Source: Saccharothrix syringae (GTDB lineage Bacteria; Actinomycetota; Actinomycetes; Mycobacteriales; Pseudonocardiaceae). From it: DNA of 64,000 bases. Below are positions 8,803 through 17,509 of this stretch, one piece after another. Every line of letters begins with the position of its first letter. Position 1 is the stretch's first letter. The notes under the pieces were generated by a model. That model saw only the letters and a list, made by a program, of their open reading frames with translations. It was not told the DNA's origin and did no database searches. The stretch covers positions 8,618,001 through 8,682,000 of the forward strand of contig NZ_CP034550.1 in NCBI RefSeq assembly GCF_009498035.1, in the 5' to 3' direction. The position numbers and the translations under genes were made by a program.

Positions 8803-10419
8803 ATGAGCCAGGTGATCTCCGTGGAGATCGTCCGCACACCGAACCAGGAGCAGGTCGACACCGTCATCGGTGACCTGGTCCGGGACTCGGCGCCGAGCAA
8901 GCTCACCGCCGCCGACCCCACCCTGTGGGGTCCGGCGGCCGAGTCGGAGGCGTCGATCCGCCTGGCGTGGACGACGCTGCACGAGACGTCGCGCCCGCTG
9001 GTGGCCGAGATCACCGCGCTGCGCGAGGAGCTGCTCGCCGAGGGCGTGGACCGCGTGGTCCTCGCCGGGATGGGCGGCTCCTCGCTGGCACCCGAGGTGA
9101 TCACCGGCACGGCGGGCGTGCCGCTGGTCGTGCTCGACACCACCGACCCGGGCCAGGTCGCCGACGCGCTGGCGGGCGACCTGGAGCGCACCGTGCTGGT
9201 GGTGTCGTCGAAGTCGGGCGGCACCGTCGAGACCGACAGCCACCGGCGGATCTTCGAGGAGGCGTTCACCGCCGCGGGCGTGGACGCCGCCTCGCGGATC
9301 GTCGTGGTGACCGACCCGGGCTCGCCGCTGGAGGCGGCGTCCCGGGAGGCGGGTTACCGAAGGGTGTTCCTGGCCGACCCGCACGTGGGCGGCCGCTACT
9401 CGGCGCTGACCGCGTTCGGCCTGGTCCCCGCGGGCCTGGCCGGCGCGGACGTCGGCGCGCTGCTGGACGAGGCGGCCGCGGCGGCCCCGCTGGTCGCCGC
9501 GGACTCGCCGGACAACCCGGCCGTGGTGCTGGCCGCCACCTTCGCCGTCGCGCACGCGCACGGCGCGGAGAAGGTGGTGTTCGCGGACACCGGCTCGGGC
9601 ATCTCCGGGTTCGGCGACTGGGCGGAGCAGCTGATCGCCGAGTCCACCGGCAAGGACGGCACCGGCCTGCTGCCGGTGGTCGTGGAGGGCCCGGGCGCGC
9701 CCGGGTTCGTCGACGCCGGCTCGGACGCCACCACCGTGGCGATCGGGCCGGCCACCGGCTCGTCCACGCTGTCCGTGCAGGGCCCGCTCGGGGCGCAGTT
9801 CCTGGTGTGGGAGTACGCGACCGCGCTGGTGGGCCGCGTGCTGGAGATCAACCCGTTCGACCAGCCGGACGTGGAGGCGGCCAAGAAGGCGGCCCGGTCG
9901 CTGCTGGACTCCCCCGCCGCGTCGTCGGCGTCGCCCGCGTTCACCGACGGCCCGATCGAGGTCTACCCGAGCGAGGGCTGGCTGTCGCCGGACGTCAAGA
10001 CCGTCGCCGAGGCGATCCGGGCGCTGGTGGCCGCGGCGCCCGCGCACGGCTACCTCTCCGTGCAGGCATACCTGGACCGGGTCGACGACTCCTCGTTCGC
10101 CCTGGTCCGGCCCGAGCTGGCGCGGCGCGCCCACCTGCAGACCACCTTCGGGTGGGGGCCGCGGTTCCTGCACTCCACCGGCCAGTACCACAAGGGCGGC
10201 CACCAGAACGGCGTGTTCCTGCAGCTCACCGGTGCCTCGGAGACGCAGCTGGACGTGCCCGGCCGCCCGTACGACCTCAGCACGCTGCAGCTGGCGCAGG
10301 CGCTGGGCGACGGCCAGGTGCTGGCCGAGCGCGGGCGCCCGGTGCTGCGGCTGCACCTGACCGACCGCGTCGCCGGGCTGGCGCAGCTCGTCGAGGCAAT
10401 TCAGGAGGATGGTTCGTGA
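8803..10419 (+). CDS. pgi: glucose-6-phosphate isomerase
   Basis: The 538-residue protein is a divergent phosphoglucose isomerase of the type found inside actinobacterial pentose phosphate operons. GMGGSSLAPEV and SSKSGGTVET are SIS-domain signatures, and GQYHKGGHQNG lies near the C-terminus. It interconverts glucose-6-phosphate and fructose-6-phosphate and so links glycolysis to zwf. Its TGA overlaps the GTG of zwf. Some family members have been called bifunctional transaldolase/isomerase when fused; here the two are separate genes. Confidence 0.9.
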   Translation: MSQVISVEIVRTPNQEQVDTVIGDLVRDSAPSKLTAADPTLWGPAAESEASIRLAWTTLHETSRPLVAEITALREELLAEGVDRVVLAGMGGSSLAPEVITGTAGVPLVVLDTTDPGQVADALAGDLERTVLVVSSKSGGTVETDSHRRIFEEAFTAAGVDAASRIVVVTDPGSPLEAASREAGYRRVFLADPHVGGRYSALTAFGLVPAGLAGADVGALLDEAAAAAPLVAADSPDNPAVVLAATFAVAHAHGAEKVVFADTGSGISGFGDWAEQLIAESTGKDGTGLLPVVVEGPGAPGFVDAGSDATTVAIGPATGSSTLSVQGPLGAQFLVWEYATALVGRVLEINPFDQPDVEAAKKAARSLLDSPAASSASPAFTDGPIEVYPSEGWLSPDVKTVAEAIRALVAAAPAHGYLSVQAYLDRVDDSSFALVRPELARRAHLQTTFGWGPRFLHSTGQYHKGGHQNGVFLQLTGASETQLDVPGRPYDLSTLQLAQALGDGQVLAERGRPVLRLHLTDRVAGLAQLVEAIQEDGS

Positions 10420-11960
10420 CTGCGCCTGCCGCCAAGCGCAATCCACTGCGGGACCCCCGGGACAAGAGGCTCCCGCGCATCGCCGGCCCCTCCGGCCTGG
10501 TGATCTTCGGCGTGACGGGTGACCTGTCGCGCAAGAAGCTCATGCCCGCCATCTACGACCTGGCCAACCGCGGCCTGCTGCCGCCGGGCTTCGCGCTCGT
10601 CGGCTTCGCCCGCCGCGACTGGGCCGACCAGGACTTCATGCAGGTCGTGCACTCCGCGGTGAAGGAGCACGCCCGCACGCCGTTCCGGCAGGAGGTCTGG
10701 GACCAGCTCGCCGAGGGCATCCGGTTCGTCCAGGGCACCTTCGACGACGACCACGCGTTCGACACCCTGGCCACCACCCTGGCCGACCTGGACCGCGAGC
10801 GCGGCACGGGCGGCAACCACGCGTTCTACCTGTCGGTGCCGCCCAGCGCGTTCACCACGGTGGTCAACCAGCTCAAGCGCGCGGGCCTGGCCACGCCGCC
10901 GGCGGACAGCCCCGGCCAGTGGCGCCGCGTGGTGATCGAGAAGCCGTTCGGCCACGACCTGGCCAGCGCCAAGCAGCTGAACAAGACCGTCAACGACGTC
11001 TTCCCCGAGGAGTCGGTGTTCCGCATCGACCACTACCTCGGCAAGGAGACGGTGCAGAACATCCTGGCGCTGCGCTTCGCCAACCAGCTCTACGAGCCCA
11101 TCTGGAACGCCAACTACGTCGACCACGTGCAGATCACCATGGCCGAGGACATCGGCCTCGGCGGTCGCGCGGGCTACTACGACGGCATCGGCGCGGCCCG
11201 GGACGTGATCCAGAACCACCTGCTCCAGCTCCTCGCGCTGACCGCGATGGAGGAGCCGGTGTCGTTCCGGCCGAGCGACCTGCGCGCGGAGAAGGTGAAG
11301 GTGCTCTCGGCGACCCGGGCCATCGACCCGTTCGACGAGACCACCGCCCGCGGCCAGTACACCGGCGGCTGGCAGGGCGGGCAGAAGGTGCCCGGCCTGC
11401 TGGAGGAGGGCGGGTTCGCCAAGGACTCGACCACCGAGACCTACGCGGCGATCACCTGCGAGGTGAACACCCGCCGCTGGGCGGGCGTGCCGTTCTACCT
11501 GCGCACCGGCAAGCGCCTGGGCCGCCGCGTCACCGAGGTGGCCGTGGTGTTCAAGCGGGCGCCGCACCTGCCGTTCGACGACACCGCGACCGAGGAGCTG
11601 GGGCAGAACGCCCTGGTCGTGCGGGTGCAGCCGGACGAGGGCGTGACCATGCGGTTCGGCTCGAAGGTGCCGGGCAACTCCATGGAGGTCCGGGACGTCA
11701 CGATGGACTTCGGCTACGGCCACGCGTTCACCGAGTCCTCCCCCGAGGCGTACGAGCGCCTGCTGCTCGACGTGCTGCTGGGCGAGCCGTCGCTGTTCCC
11801 GAAGAACGACGAGGTCGAGCTGTCCTGGGAGATCCTCGACCCGGTGATCCGGCACTGGGCCGCCAAGGGCGAGCCGGAGAAGTACAAGGCGGGCACCTGG
11901 GGCCCGGCGTCGGCGGACGCGATGCTGGCCCGCACCGGCAGGAACTGGAGGCGTCCGTGA
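10416..11960 (+). CDS. zwf: glucose-6-phosphate 1-dehydrogenase
   Basis: The 514-residue protein has the N-terminal nucleotide-binding motif VIFGVTGDLSRKKL and the active-site peptide RIDHYLGKETVQN. It oxidises glucose-6-phosphate to 6-phosphogluconolactone and makes NADPH. The GTG start overlaps the pgi stop in a GTGA and has AGGAGGA at 10403-10409. Upstream in-frame sequence is antisense-like noise inside pgi. opcA, its assembly partner in actinobacteria, overlaps the end by 4 bases. Confidence 0.96.
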   Translation: MTAPAAKRNPLRDPRDKRLPRIAGPSGLVIFGVTGDLSRKKLMPAIYDLANRGLLPPGFALVGFARRDWADQDFMQVVHSAVKEHARTPFRQEVWDQLAEGIRFVQGTFDDDHAFDTLATTLADLDRERGTGGNHAFYLSVPPSAFTTVVNQLKRAGLATPPADSPGQWRRVVIEKPFGHDLASAKQLNKTVNDVFPEESVFRIDHYLGKETVQNILALRFANQLYEPIWNANYVDHVQITMAEDIGLGGRAGYYDGIGAARDVIQNHLLQLLALTAMEEPVSFRPSDLRAEKVKVLSATRAIDPFDETTARGQYTGGWQGGQKVPGLLEEGGFAKDSTTETYAAITCEVNTRRWAGVPFYLRTGKRLGRRVTEVAVVFKRAPHLPFDDTATEELGQNALVVRVQPDEGVTMRFGSKVPGNSMEVRDVTMDFGYGHAFTESSPEAYERLLLDVLLGEPSLFPKNDEVELSWEILDPVIRHWAAKGEPEKYKAGTWGPASADAMLARTGRNWRRP

Positions 11961-13300
11961 TCATCGACCTGCCCTCGACGACCACGTCGCAGGTCAACAG
12001 CAAGCTGGTGCAGATCCGGGAGGAGGGTGGCGCGGTCACCCTCGGCCGGGTGCTGACGCTGGTCATCGTGACCGACGACGGCGCGAAGACCGAGGAGGCC
12101 GTGGAGGCGGCCAACGACGCCAGCCGCGAGCACCCCTGCCGGGTGATCGTGGTGGCCCGCGGCGCCCGCAAGGCCGCGCCGCGGCTGGACGCGCAGATCC
12201 GGGTCGGCGGCGACGCCGGCGCGTCCGAGGTGATCGTGCTGCGGCTGTACGGGGAGCTGGCCAACGAGGGCGCGTCCTGCGTGGTGCCGCTGCTGCTGCC
12301 GGACACCCCGGTGGTGGCGTGGTGGCCGAGCGACGCGCCGGCCGTGCCCGCCGACGACCCGATCGGCCAGCTCGCCCAGCGCCGCATCACCGACGCGGCG
12401 GCCGAGAAGAACCCGATCAAGGCGCTGGAGCAGCGGCGCACCGGGTACGCGCCGGGTGACACGGACCTGGCGTGGACGCGGTTGACGCTGTGGCGGGCGA
12501 TGATCGCGTCGGCGTTCGACCTGCCGCCGTACGAGAAGGTCACCGAGGCCGAGGTGAGCGGGGAGAGCGACTCCCCGTCGACCGACCTGCTGGCGGCGTG
12601 GCTGGCCGCGTACCTGAAGGTGCCGGTGAAGCGGTCGAAGGCGGTGCGCGGCGAGGGCATCGTCGACGTGCGGCTGGTGCGCCGGTCCGGTGAGGTGGAG
12701 CTGTCGCGGCCGGACGGGAAGGTCGGCACGCTGACCCAGCCCGGTCAGCCGGAGCGGCGGGTGGCGCTGCAGCGGCGCCAGGTGCGGGACTGCCTGGCCG
12801 AGGAGCTGCGCAGGCTCGACCCGGACGAGGTGTACGAGACGGCGCTGAAGTCGCTGGGCAAGGTGGTGCGCGGGCGGACCGCGGCCAAGGCGCCCGCGGT
12901 GCCGCGCGGCAAGGGCAGGCCGGCGCCGGCGAAGGTGTCGCCGGACCACAAGCCGGTGGAGGCGGGTGCGGACGAGGCCGCGGTCCGGACGACCGCCGAC
13001 GCGGAGACCGAGGTCTCGACGTCGCAGGACCGGAAGGTCGCGTCGGCCCGGGACGGCAAGGGCTCGGCGGCGCGGGACGGCAAGGCCCCGGCCAAGGCGC
13101 CCGCCAAGGCCGCCGACACCGCCGCGCCGACCGCGTCGGTCGCGGCCGCCGCGGGCAAGGGCCCGGCCAAGGCGGCGAAGACCCCGGCCAAGGCCGCCAA
13201 GTCCAAGTCCGGCACGGGCTCGGCTTCCGGTTCCGGCTCGGCTTCGGGTTCGGGTTCGGGGAAGGCGTCGGCCAAGTCCAAGGCGAAGGCGGGTTCGTGA
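11957..13300 (+). CDS. opcA: OpcA, glucose-6-phosphate dehydrogenase assembly protein, with a long Lys/Ala/Ser/Gly tail
   Basis: The first 300 or so residues match OpcA (MIIDLPSTTTSQV, VPLLLPDTPVVAWWP, DLAWTRLTLWR). OpcA helps assemble or activate actinobacterial Zwf, which is encoded just upstream with a 4-base overlap. From about residue 305 to 447 the protein becomes a low-complexity tail rich in Lys, Ala, Pro, then Ser-Gly repeats, and ends KSKAKAGS. OpcA proteins I know end near residue 300, so the tail is an unusual basic, probably disordered extension. pgl overlaps by 4 bases. GGAGG precedes the GTG start. Confidence 0.93.
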   Translation: MIIDLPSTTTSQVNSKLVQIREEGGAVTLGRVLTLVIVTDDGAKTEEAVEAANDASREHPCRVIVVARGARKAAPRLDAQIRVGGDAGASEVIVLRLYGELANEGASCVVPLLLPDTPVVAWWPSDAPAVPADDPIGQLAQRRITDAAAEKNPIKALEQRRTGYAPGDTDLAWTRLTLWRAMIASAFDLPPYEKVTEAEVSGESDSPSTDLLAAWLAAYLKVPVKRSKAVRGEGIVDVRLVRRSGEVELSRPDGKVGTLTQPGQPERRVALQRRQVRDCLAEELRRLDPDEVYETALKSLGKVVRGRTAAKAPAVPRGKGRPAPAKVSPDHKPVEAGADEAAVRTTADAETEVSTSQDRKVASARDGKGSAARDGKAPAKAPAKAADTAAPTASVAAAAGKGPAKAAKTPAKAAKSKSGTGSASGSGSASGSGSGKASAKSKAKAGS

Positions 13301-14046
13301 CCAAGCCCGAGGTGGTGGTGCACCGCGACGGCGACCTGCTGGCCGCCGCCGCGGCTGCCCGCCTGGTGACCGCCCTGGTGGACGCCCAGACCGCGCGCGG
13401 CACGGCGCACCTGGTGCTGACCGGCGGCCGGACCGGCATCGCGGTGCTGGAGCAGCTGCGCGCCACCCCGGCGCGGGACGCGGTGGACTGGTCGCGGGTC
13501 GAGCTGTACTGGGGTGACGAGCGGTTCCTGCCGTCCGGCCACCCCGAGCGCAACGAGACCCAGGCGCGCGAGGCGCTGCTGGACCACGTGCCCGTGCCCG
13601 CCGGGCGGGTGCACGTCGTGGAGCCGTCCGACGGGCGGTTCGGCGACGACCCGGACGCGGCCGCGGCGGCGTACGCCGAGGTGCTGGCGGGCCTGGGCGA
13701 CGGCGCGGTGCCGTCGTTCGACGTGTGCCTGCTGGGTGTCGGGGAGGAGGGGCACGTCGCCTCGGTGTTCCCCGACTCCCCCGCGGTGCGCGAGCGCGAG
13801 CGCCCGGTCGTGGCGGTGCGGGACTGCCCCAAGCCGCCGCCGACCCGGGTGAGCCTGAGCCTGCCCGCGATCCGGGCGTCGCGCCAGGTGTGGCTGATGA
13901 CCACCGGCGCGGCGAAGGCGGAGGCCGTGGCCGCCGCCCTGACCGGCACCGCCGAGGCCGACCTGCCCGCGGCCGGCGCCGTGGGCACCGAGCGCACCCT
14001 CTGGCTGCTCGACGCCGCCGCGGCGGCGAAGGTGCCCTCGGAGTAG
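13297..14046 (+). CDS. pgl: 6-phosphogluconolactonase
   Basis: The 249-residue protein is a DevB-type lactonase. LTGGRTGIAVLEQL, the VELYWGDERFLPSGHPERNETQ block and LLGVGEEGHVASVFP are family signatures. It hydrolyses the product of Zwf to 6-phosphogluconate. The GTG start overlaps the opcA TGA. It is last in the operon, and a strong hairpin follows 6 bases after the stop. The next enzyme, 6-phosphogluconate dehydrogenase, is not in this window. Confidence 0.95.
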   Translation: MTKPEVVVHRDGDLLAAAAAARLVTALVDAQTARGTAHLVLTGGRTGIAVLEQLRATPARDAVDWSRVELYWGDERFLPSGHPERNETQAREALLDHVPVPAGRVHVVEPSDGRFGDDPDAAAAAYAEVLAGLGDGAVPSFDVCLLGVGEEGHVASVFPDSPAVRERERPVVAVRDCPKPPPTRVSLSLPAIRASRQVWLMTTGAAKAEAVAAALTGTAEADLPAAGAVGTERTLWLLDAAAAAKVPSE

Positions 14047-14052
14047 TTCCCC

Positions 14053-14087
14053 ACCGACCGGGTGGCCACCTCGGCCACCCGGTCGGT
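14053..14087 (+). terminator. terminator of the pentose phosphate operon
   Basis: A perfect 15-base-pair stem (14053-14067 with 14073-14087) closes a 5-base loop and is followed by a pyrimidine tract with several T. It ends the tkt-pgl operon. Confidence 0.85.
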
Positions 14088-14214
14088 CCTTCTTCCCCGG
14101 TGTCCGGAGAACGGACGTTCGCGCTCGCAATTTGTTCGCCGCCCCCGCGTCCCTTTTCCGTGATCAGGCAGTCTCGGAGGGTGGGCGAGCGGGTCGGAGG
14201 CGAAGGGGCGGGTC

Positions 14215-15477
14215 ATGCCAAGCGCGATGGCGACGCAGTACGGTGAGGACCGGCGGACAGCTGACTCGGGAGGTCCGACCCTGGCCGGCGACGCTGTGGA
14301 GAGGCTTCCCGGCGGTCGGGTCAACGGCGTTCCGACCGGTCGGGTGCCGCGGGCTGCCCGGGGATGGGTCGCGCGGTACCGGCAGTGGGCGTTCGACGTG
14401 GCCGCCGTGGCGATCGCGGCGCTCGACGTGTGGCTGCGGGTGGTGCCCGAGGCCGAGACGTACAACCACGTGCTGTCGGTCGTGGCCGTGGTGGCGGTGG
14501 CGCTGCGCCGGCGGTTCCCGTTCCTGGTGGTGCTGCTGACCGTGCCGGGGTTCCTGGCCGGGTGGGCGCAGCTGGCGGCGATGATCGCGCTGGGCACGCT
14601 GGCGCGGCGGAAGCTGCTGACGGCGCAGACGTACGTCGCGGCCGGGCTGGTGTGGTTCAGCCGGTTCTTCCTGTGGCCGGCGTCGGAGTTCACGGCGCTG
14701 ACGTGGCAGACCCACGTGCACGACGCGATCTACGGTTGCCTGGTGGCCGGGATGCCCGTGGCGATCGGGTTGCTGGCGCACGCGCGGGAGGAGCTGTCGG
14801 CGCGGATCTCGGAGCTGGCGGTGAGCCGGGAGCGGGAGCGGTCGCTGCACGCGCGGGCCGTGCGGGCGGACGAGCGGGCGCGCCTGGCCCGCGAGATGCA
14901 CGACGTGGTGTCGCACCAGGTGAGCCTGATCGCGATGCAGGCCGGTGCGCTGCGGGTGGCGGTGGAGGACCCGAAGGCCAAGCAGGTGGCGGGCACGATC
15001 CGGGCGCTGAGCACGAGGACCCTCGACGAGCTGCGGCAACTGGTGAGCGTGCTGCGCACCACCAACGGCGACGACTCACCCCAGCCGAGGGTGGAGGACC
15101 TGCCGCAGCTGATGGCGACGGCGGGGTTCCCGACAACCCTCGTGGTGCACGGCGAGGTGGCGAACCTGCCGGGCCCGGTGTCCGGTGCGGTGTACCGGAC
15201 GGTGCAGGAGGCGCTGACGAACGTCAGGAAGCACGCGGACGGCGCCCCCACCCGGGTCCTGATCACGTATGACACGAACGTGTTGTACGCGGAGATCCGC
15301 AACGAAGCCCCGGCCCACCGGCAGGACAATGGGGGCCTGCCCGGTGGCGGGCACGGGCTGGTGGGGCTGCGCGAACGAGCCACCCTGCTGGACGGCGAGT
15401 TCGCGGCGGGGCCCACGGAGGACGGGGGGTACTTGGTGCGGGTGACGTTCCCGGTGACGAGGTCGCTGGACAACTGA
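14215..15477 (+). CDS. sensor histidine kinase, HisKA_3 (DesK/NarL-partner) type
   Basis: The 420-residue protein has hydrophobic membrane segments in residues 55-190, a short coiled region, then the dimerisation box LAREMHDVVSHQVS with the phospho-acceptor histidine near residue 228. The ATPase domain has EALTNVRKHA and GGGHGLVGLRERA. Such kinases normally phosphorylate a LuxR-type response regulator encoded next door. None is seen here, since the next 1.2 kb is decayed sequence, so it is an orphan in this window. The start is uncertain; a second ATG lies 12 bases inside. Confidence 0.88.
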   Translation: MPSAMATQYGEDRRTADSGGPTLAGDAVERLPGGRVNGVPTGRVPRAARGWVARYRQWAFDVAAVAIAALDVWLRVVPEAETYNHVLSVVAVVAVALRRRFPFLVVLLTVPGFLAGWAQLAAMIALGTLARRKLLTAQTYVAAGLVWFSRFFLWPASEFTALTWQTHVHDAIYGCLVAGMPVAIGLLAHAREELSARISELAVSRERERSLHARAVRADERARLAREMHDVVSHQVSLIAMQAGALRVAVEDPKAKQVAGTIRALSTRTLDELRQLVSVLRTTNGDDSPQPRVEDLPQLMATAGFPTTLVVHGEVANLPGPVSGAVYRTVQEALTNVRKHADGAPTRVLITYDTNVLYAEIRNEAPAHRQDNGGLPGGGHGLVGLRERATLLDGEFAAGPTEDGGYLVRVTFPVTRSLDN

Positions 15478-15676
15478 CCCCTACACGATGGGGTGATGGA
15501 TGTACGGAAACACCGTTACCGTCCCTCGGTTGGAACATGAGGAAACCCGACCACACCCCTGGCACAGCACCCCGCCCCCTCCCTCAACGAACACCGGACG
15601 ACGACCACCCCCAGCCGACACGACCCCCACCCCAGCCGACACGACCCCAGCAGCCGACACCCTCAACGACACTCCC

Positions 15677-15736
15677 CCTCCGCGACACCCACCTCCGCGA
15701 CACCCACCTCCGCGACACCCACCTCCGCGACACCCA
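15677..15736. repeat. 15-base tandem repeat, four perfect copies
   Basis: The unit cctccgcgacaccca is repeated four times without a mismatch. Fifteen bases is a multiple of three; on the minus strand the repeat would encode GVAEV, but no supported gene contains it. Confidence 0.9.
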
Positions 15737-16367
15737 CCTGGCGGCAGACCACCGGCCCCAGCACCCAGCCACCTGCTTGACGCAGCCGACGCAAGGACCG
15801 CAGCAGCGACTCCGGGTACGCGAGCGTGAACAGCAGCACCTCGCTGCCCGCGCTCACCGCGACCAGCGCCGCACCGCCCACGCCCCAGCAGCTCGCGCCT
15901 GGCAGTCCGGACGCCGGCGGGTCTCGGGGGACGCGGGTGGCGTGCCGGGCAGCGCGGGCACGTAGGCCAAGGCGGTCCTGGGTGCCGTGAGGGTGAGGTG
16001 GGTCGTGGCCGGGTCGCCTTGGCCCGCCTGGACCGGCTTGCTCAGGTCGGCGGGTAGGAGGGGAGATCGCGGGCCGGGTGGTGGGCGGCACGGCTGGCAG
16101 CGGCGCGGCGGTCAGGGTTGCGGCCAGGGCGAACCAGTGGACGGGTTTGGGGTGGGGTTGGGACCTCGGCCGCGGGGACAAGCGTTTGCGCGCCCAGTTT
16201 GTGCCGGAAGTGCTGGGGTTCTACCGGGGGGGTGCTGGGGATTCCGCGAGGGTGGCGCGCACCGGTGCGTTCAGGGGGCGCGGTGAGACGGCGGCGTGGG
16301 TGCCGGCGAGGTCGGTGGCGACGGTCTCGCGGTAGCGGGCTCGGGGGCCCGTTCGACGCCCCGCCCG

Positions 16368-16662
16368 TGTGACCCCCGATCCGGTGAACCGCGACCACAC
16401 CGTGCCACCGTCGAGCTTTTCCGTCACCAGGAAGTGTTCGCCGTGGACCTGCACGTAGTCGTAACCCGGCACGGTGTGCGGACGGTCGAGCCGCGCCAGT
16501 AACCGGGCCGTGGGCGGGGCGCTCGCCGATCCGGGCGTCCTCGGCCAACGCGCTGGCCAGGGACTTGACCGCCACCACCCTACCCGGCGGTCGGTGGACC
16601 GCCTCCTGCACCAACGCAGCCGAGCCGGCCGCCGACGTCTTACCCGGGCAGTGCGGCGACAC
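16368..16662 (-). pseudogene. Ser/Thr protein kinase relic (N-lobe only, frameshifted)
   Basis: One minus-strand frame gives PPGRVVAVKSLASALAEDAR, the glycine-loop end and catalytic-lysine strand of a bacterial Ser/Thr kinase. A second frame then gives ARLDRPHTVPGYDYVQVHG and FLVTEKLDGGTVWSRFTGSG, the following strands up to the hinge. The join requires a frameshift and the helix C region is missing. The HRD and DFG parts of the C-lobe are absent, since similarity stops after GGTVWSRF. It cannot encode an active kinase. The intact gene at 16672 begins right beside it on the same strand. Confidence 0.7.
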
Positions 16663-16671
16663 CCGGCGCGG

Positions 16672-17478
16672 TCACGCGCCGCCGCCGGGCACGGGGCGGG
16701 CGATGCGCTGGGTCGCCTCGGGGTCGACCGGAGGGTCGAGAGGCGGGTCGGCGGGGTGCGGGGTCAGGCAGCCGAGGGCGAACGCGGCGGCGGCCGCGCC
16801 GAGGATGAACAGGACCTCGGTGGCGGGCGAGGGTGCCATGACGCGCAGCGCGGACAGCGAGATGACGGCGACCAGGCCGGTGCCGACGCCGGCGGGCAGG
16901 AACCGGGTGGCGCGCCGCCACCGGCTGGCCGGCAGGCGTCGCCGGGCGAGGGCGACGAGCGCCGCCACCCACGCGAGCGCGGTCAGGCCGAGCACCGCCA
17001 GGCCGAACACCCCGTACACCGACCACACCGACCCGCGCACGTCAGCGGTCGTCGCCACGCCGGCGATGACGTCGCGGTTGACGTCCAGCACCTCCAGCGC
17101 GGTGGGCAACAACCCCGTGGCCTGGCCGCCCAGTTGGCCCAGGTCGAGGACGAAACCGCGGGTGACGCTCTGCCCGGCGGGCACGTCGAACGGCAGGGTG
17201 GTGTCGTAGGAGAAGAACGTGAGGGCGAGCGCGGTGCCGGAGACCCTGATCGCCTTGACGTGGTGGACGGTGTCCCCTCCGTTGTGGACGGTCACGTCGA
17301 TCCTGGGCGCGGCGGCCGGGTCGAGGACGAGGGTGTCCCGGCCGACCGGTGTTCCGTCCACTGTGGCGTGGACGGTGACGTCGCCGCCGTCGGCGTGGGC
17401 CGGGGTGATCCCCGAGAGGATCCCGCACAGGAGCAGTGGGACGAGGCTGCTCATAATGCGTCTCACAGGGCACCTCAT
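16672..17478 (-). CDS. exported Ig-like membrane protein, unknown function
   Basis: The 268-residue protein starts with a signal peptide (VRRIMSSLVPLLLCGILSG, cleaved near AHA-DG). An extracellular beta-rich domain follows (DVTVHNGGDTVHHVKAIRV), then three membrane segments and a short proline-rich cytoplasmic tail. I do not recognise a named family. The start is placed at the ATG at 17478; a second ATG at 17454 would still leave a good signal peptide, and neither has a strong ribosome site. It is divergent from another exported Ig-like protein only 31 bases away, so the two probably share a control region. Confidence 0.7.
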   Translation of the reverse strand: MRCPVRRIMSSLVPLLLCGILSGITPAHADGGDVTVHATVDGTPVGRDTLVLDPAAAPRIDVTVHNGGDTVHHVKAIRVSGTALALTFFSYDTTLPFDVPAGQSVTRGFVLDLGQLGGQATGLLPTALEVLDVNRDVIAGVATTADVRGSVWSVYGVFGLAVLGLTALAWVAALVALARRRLPASRWRRATRFLPAGVGTGLVAVISLSALRVMAPSPATEVLFILGAAAAAFALGCLTPHPADPPLDPPVDPEATQRIARPVPGGGA

Positions 17479-17509
17479 GGTGGGGAGCGGACTGGTCCGG
17501 GAGTTCGGT

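Larger units (their letters stand above)
15478..16671. other. decayed, gene-poor stretch
   Basis: No intact gene is convincing in these 1.2 kb. It holds a four-copy 15-base repeat at 15677-15736, a short minus-strand peptide-like run near 15745-15900 (LLFTLAYPESLLRSLRRLRQ, possibly a remnant of a membrane protein), and a broken Ser/Thr kinase N-lobe at 16368-16662. Frames that are open here change their similarity mid-way, as expected of decay. Confidence 0.5.

Noticed and set aside
5553..9269. Long minus-strand open frame opposite tkt, tal and pgi
   Set aside because: It is a G+C-driven shadow: the plus strand carries well-conserved enzymes throughout and the antisense translation is His/Gln/Arg-rich with no domain.
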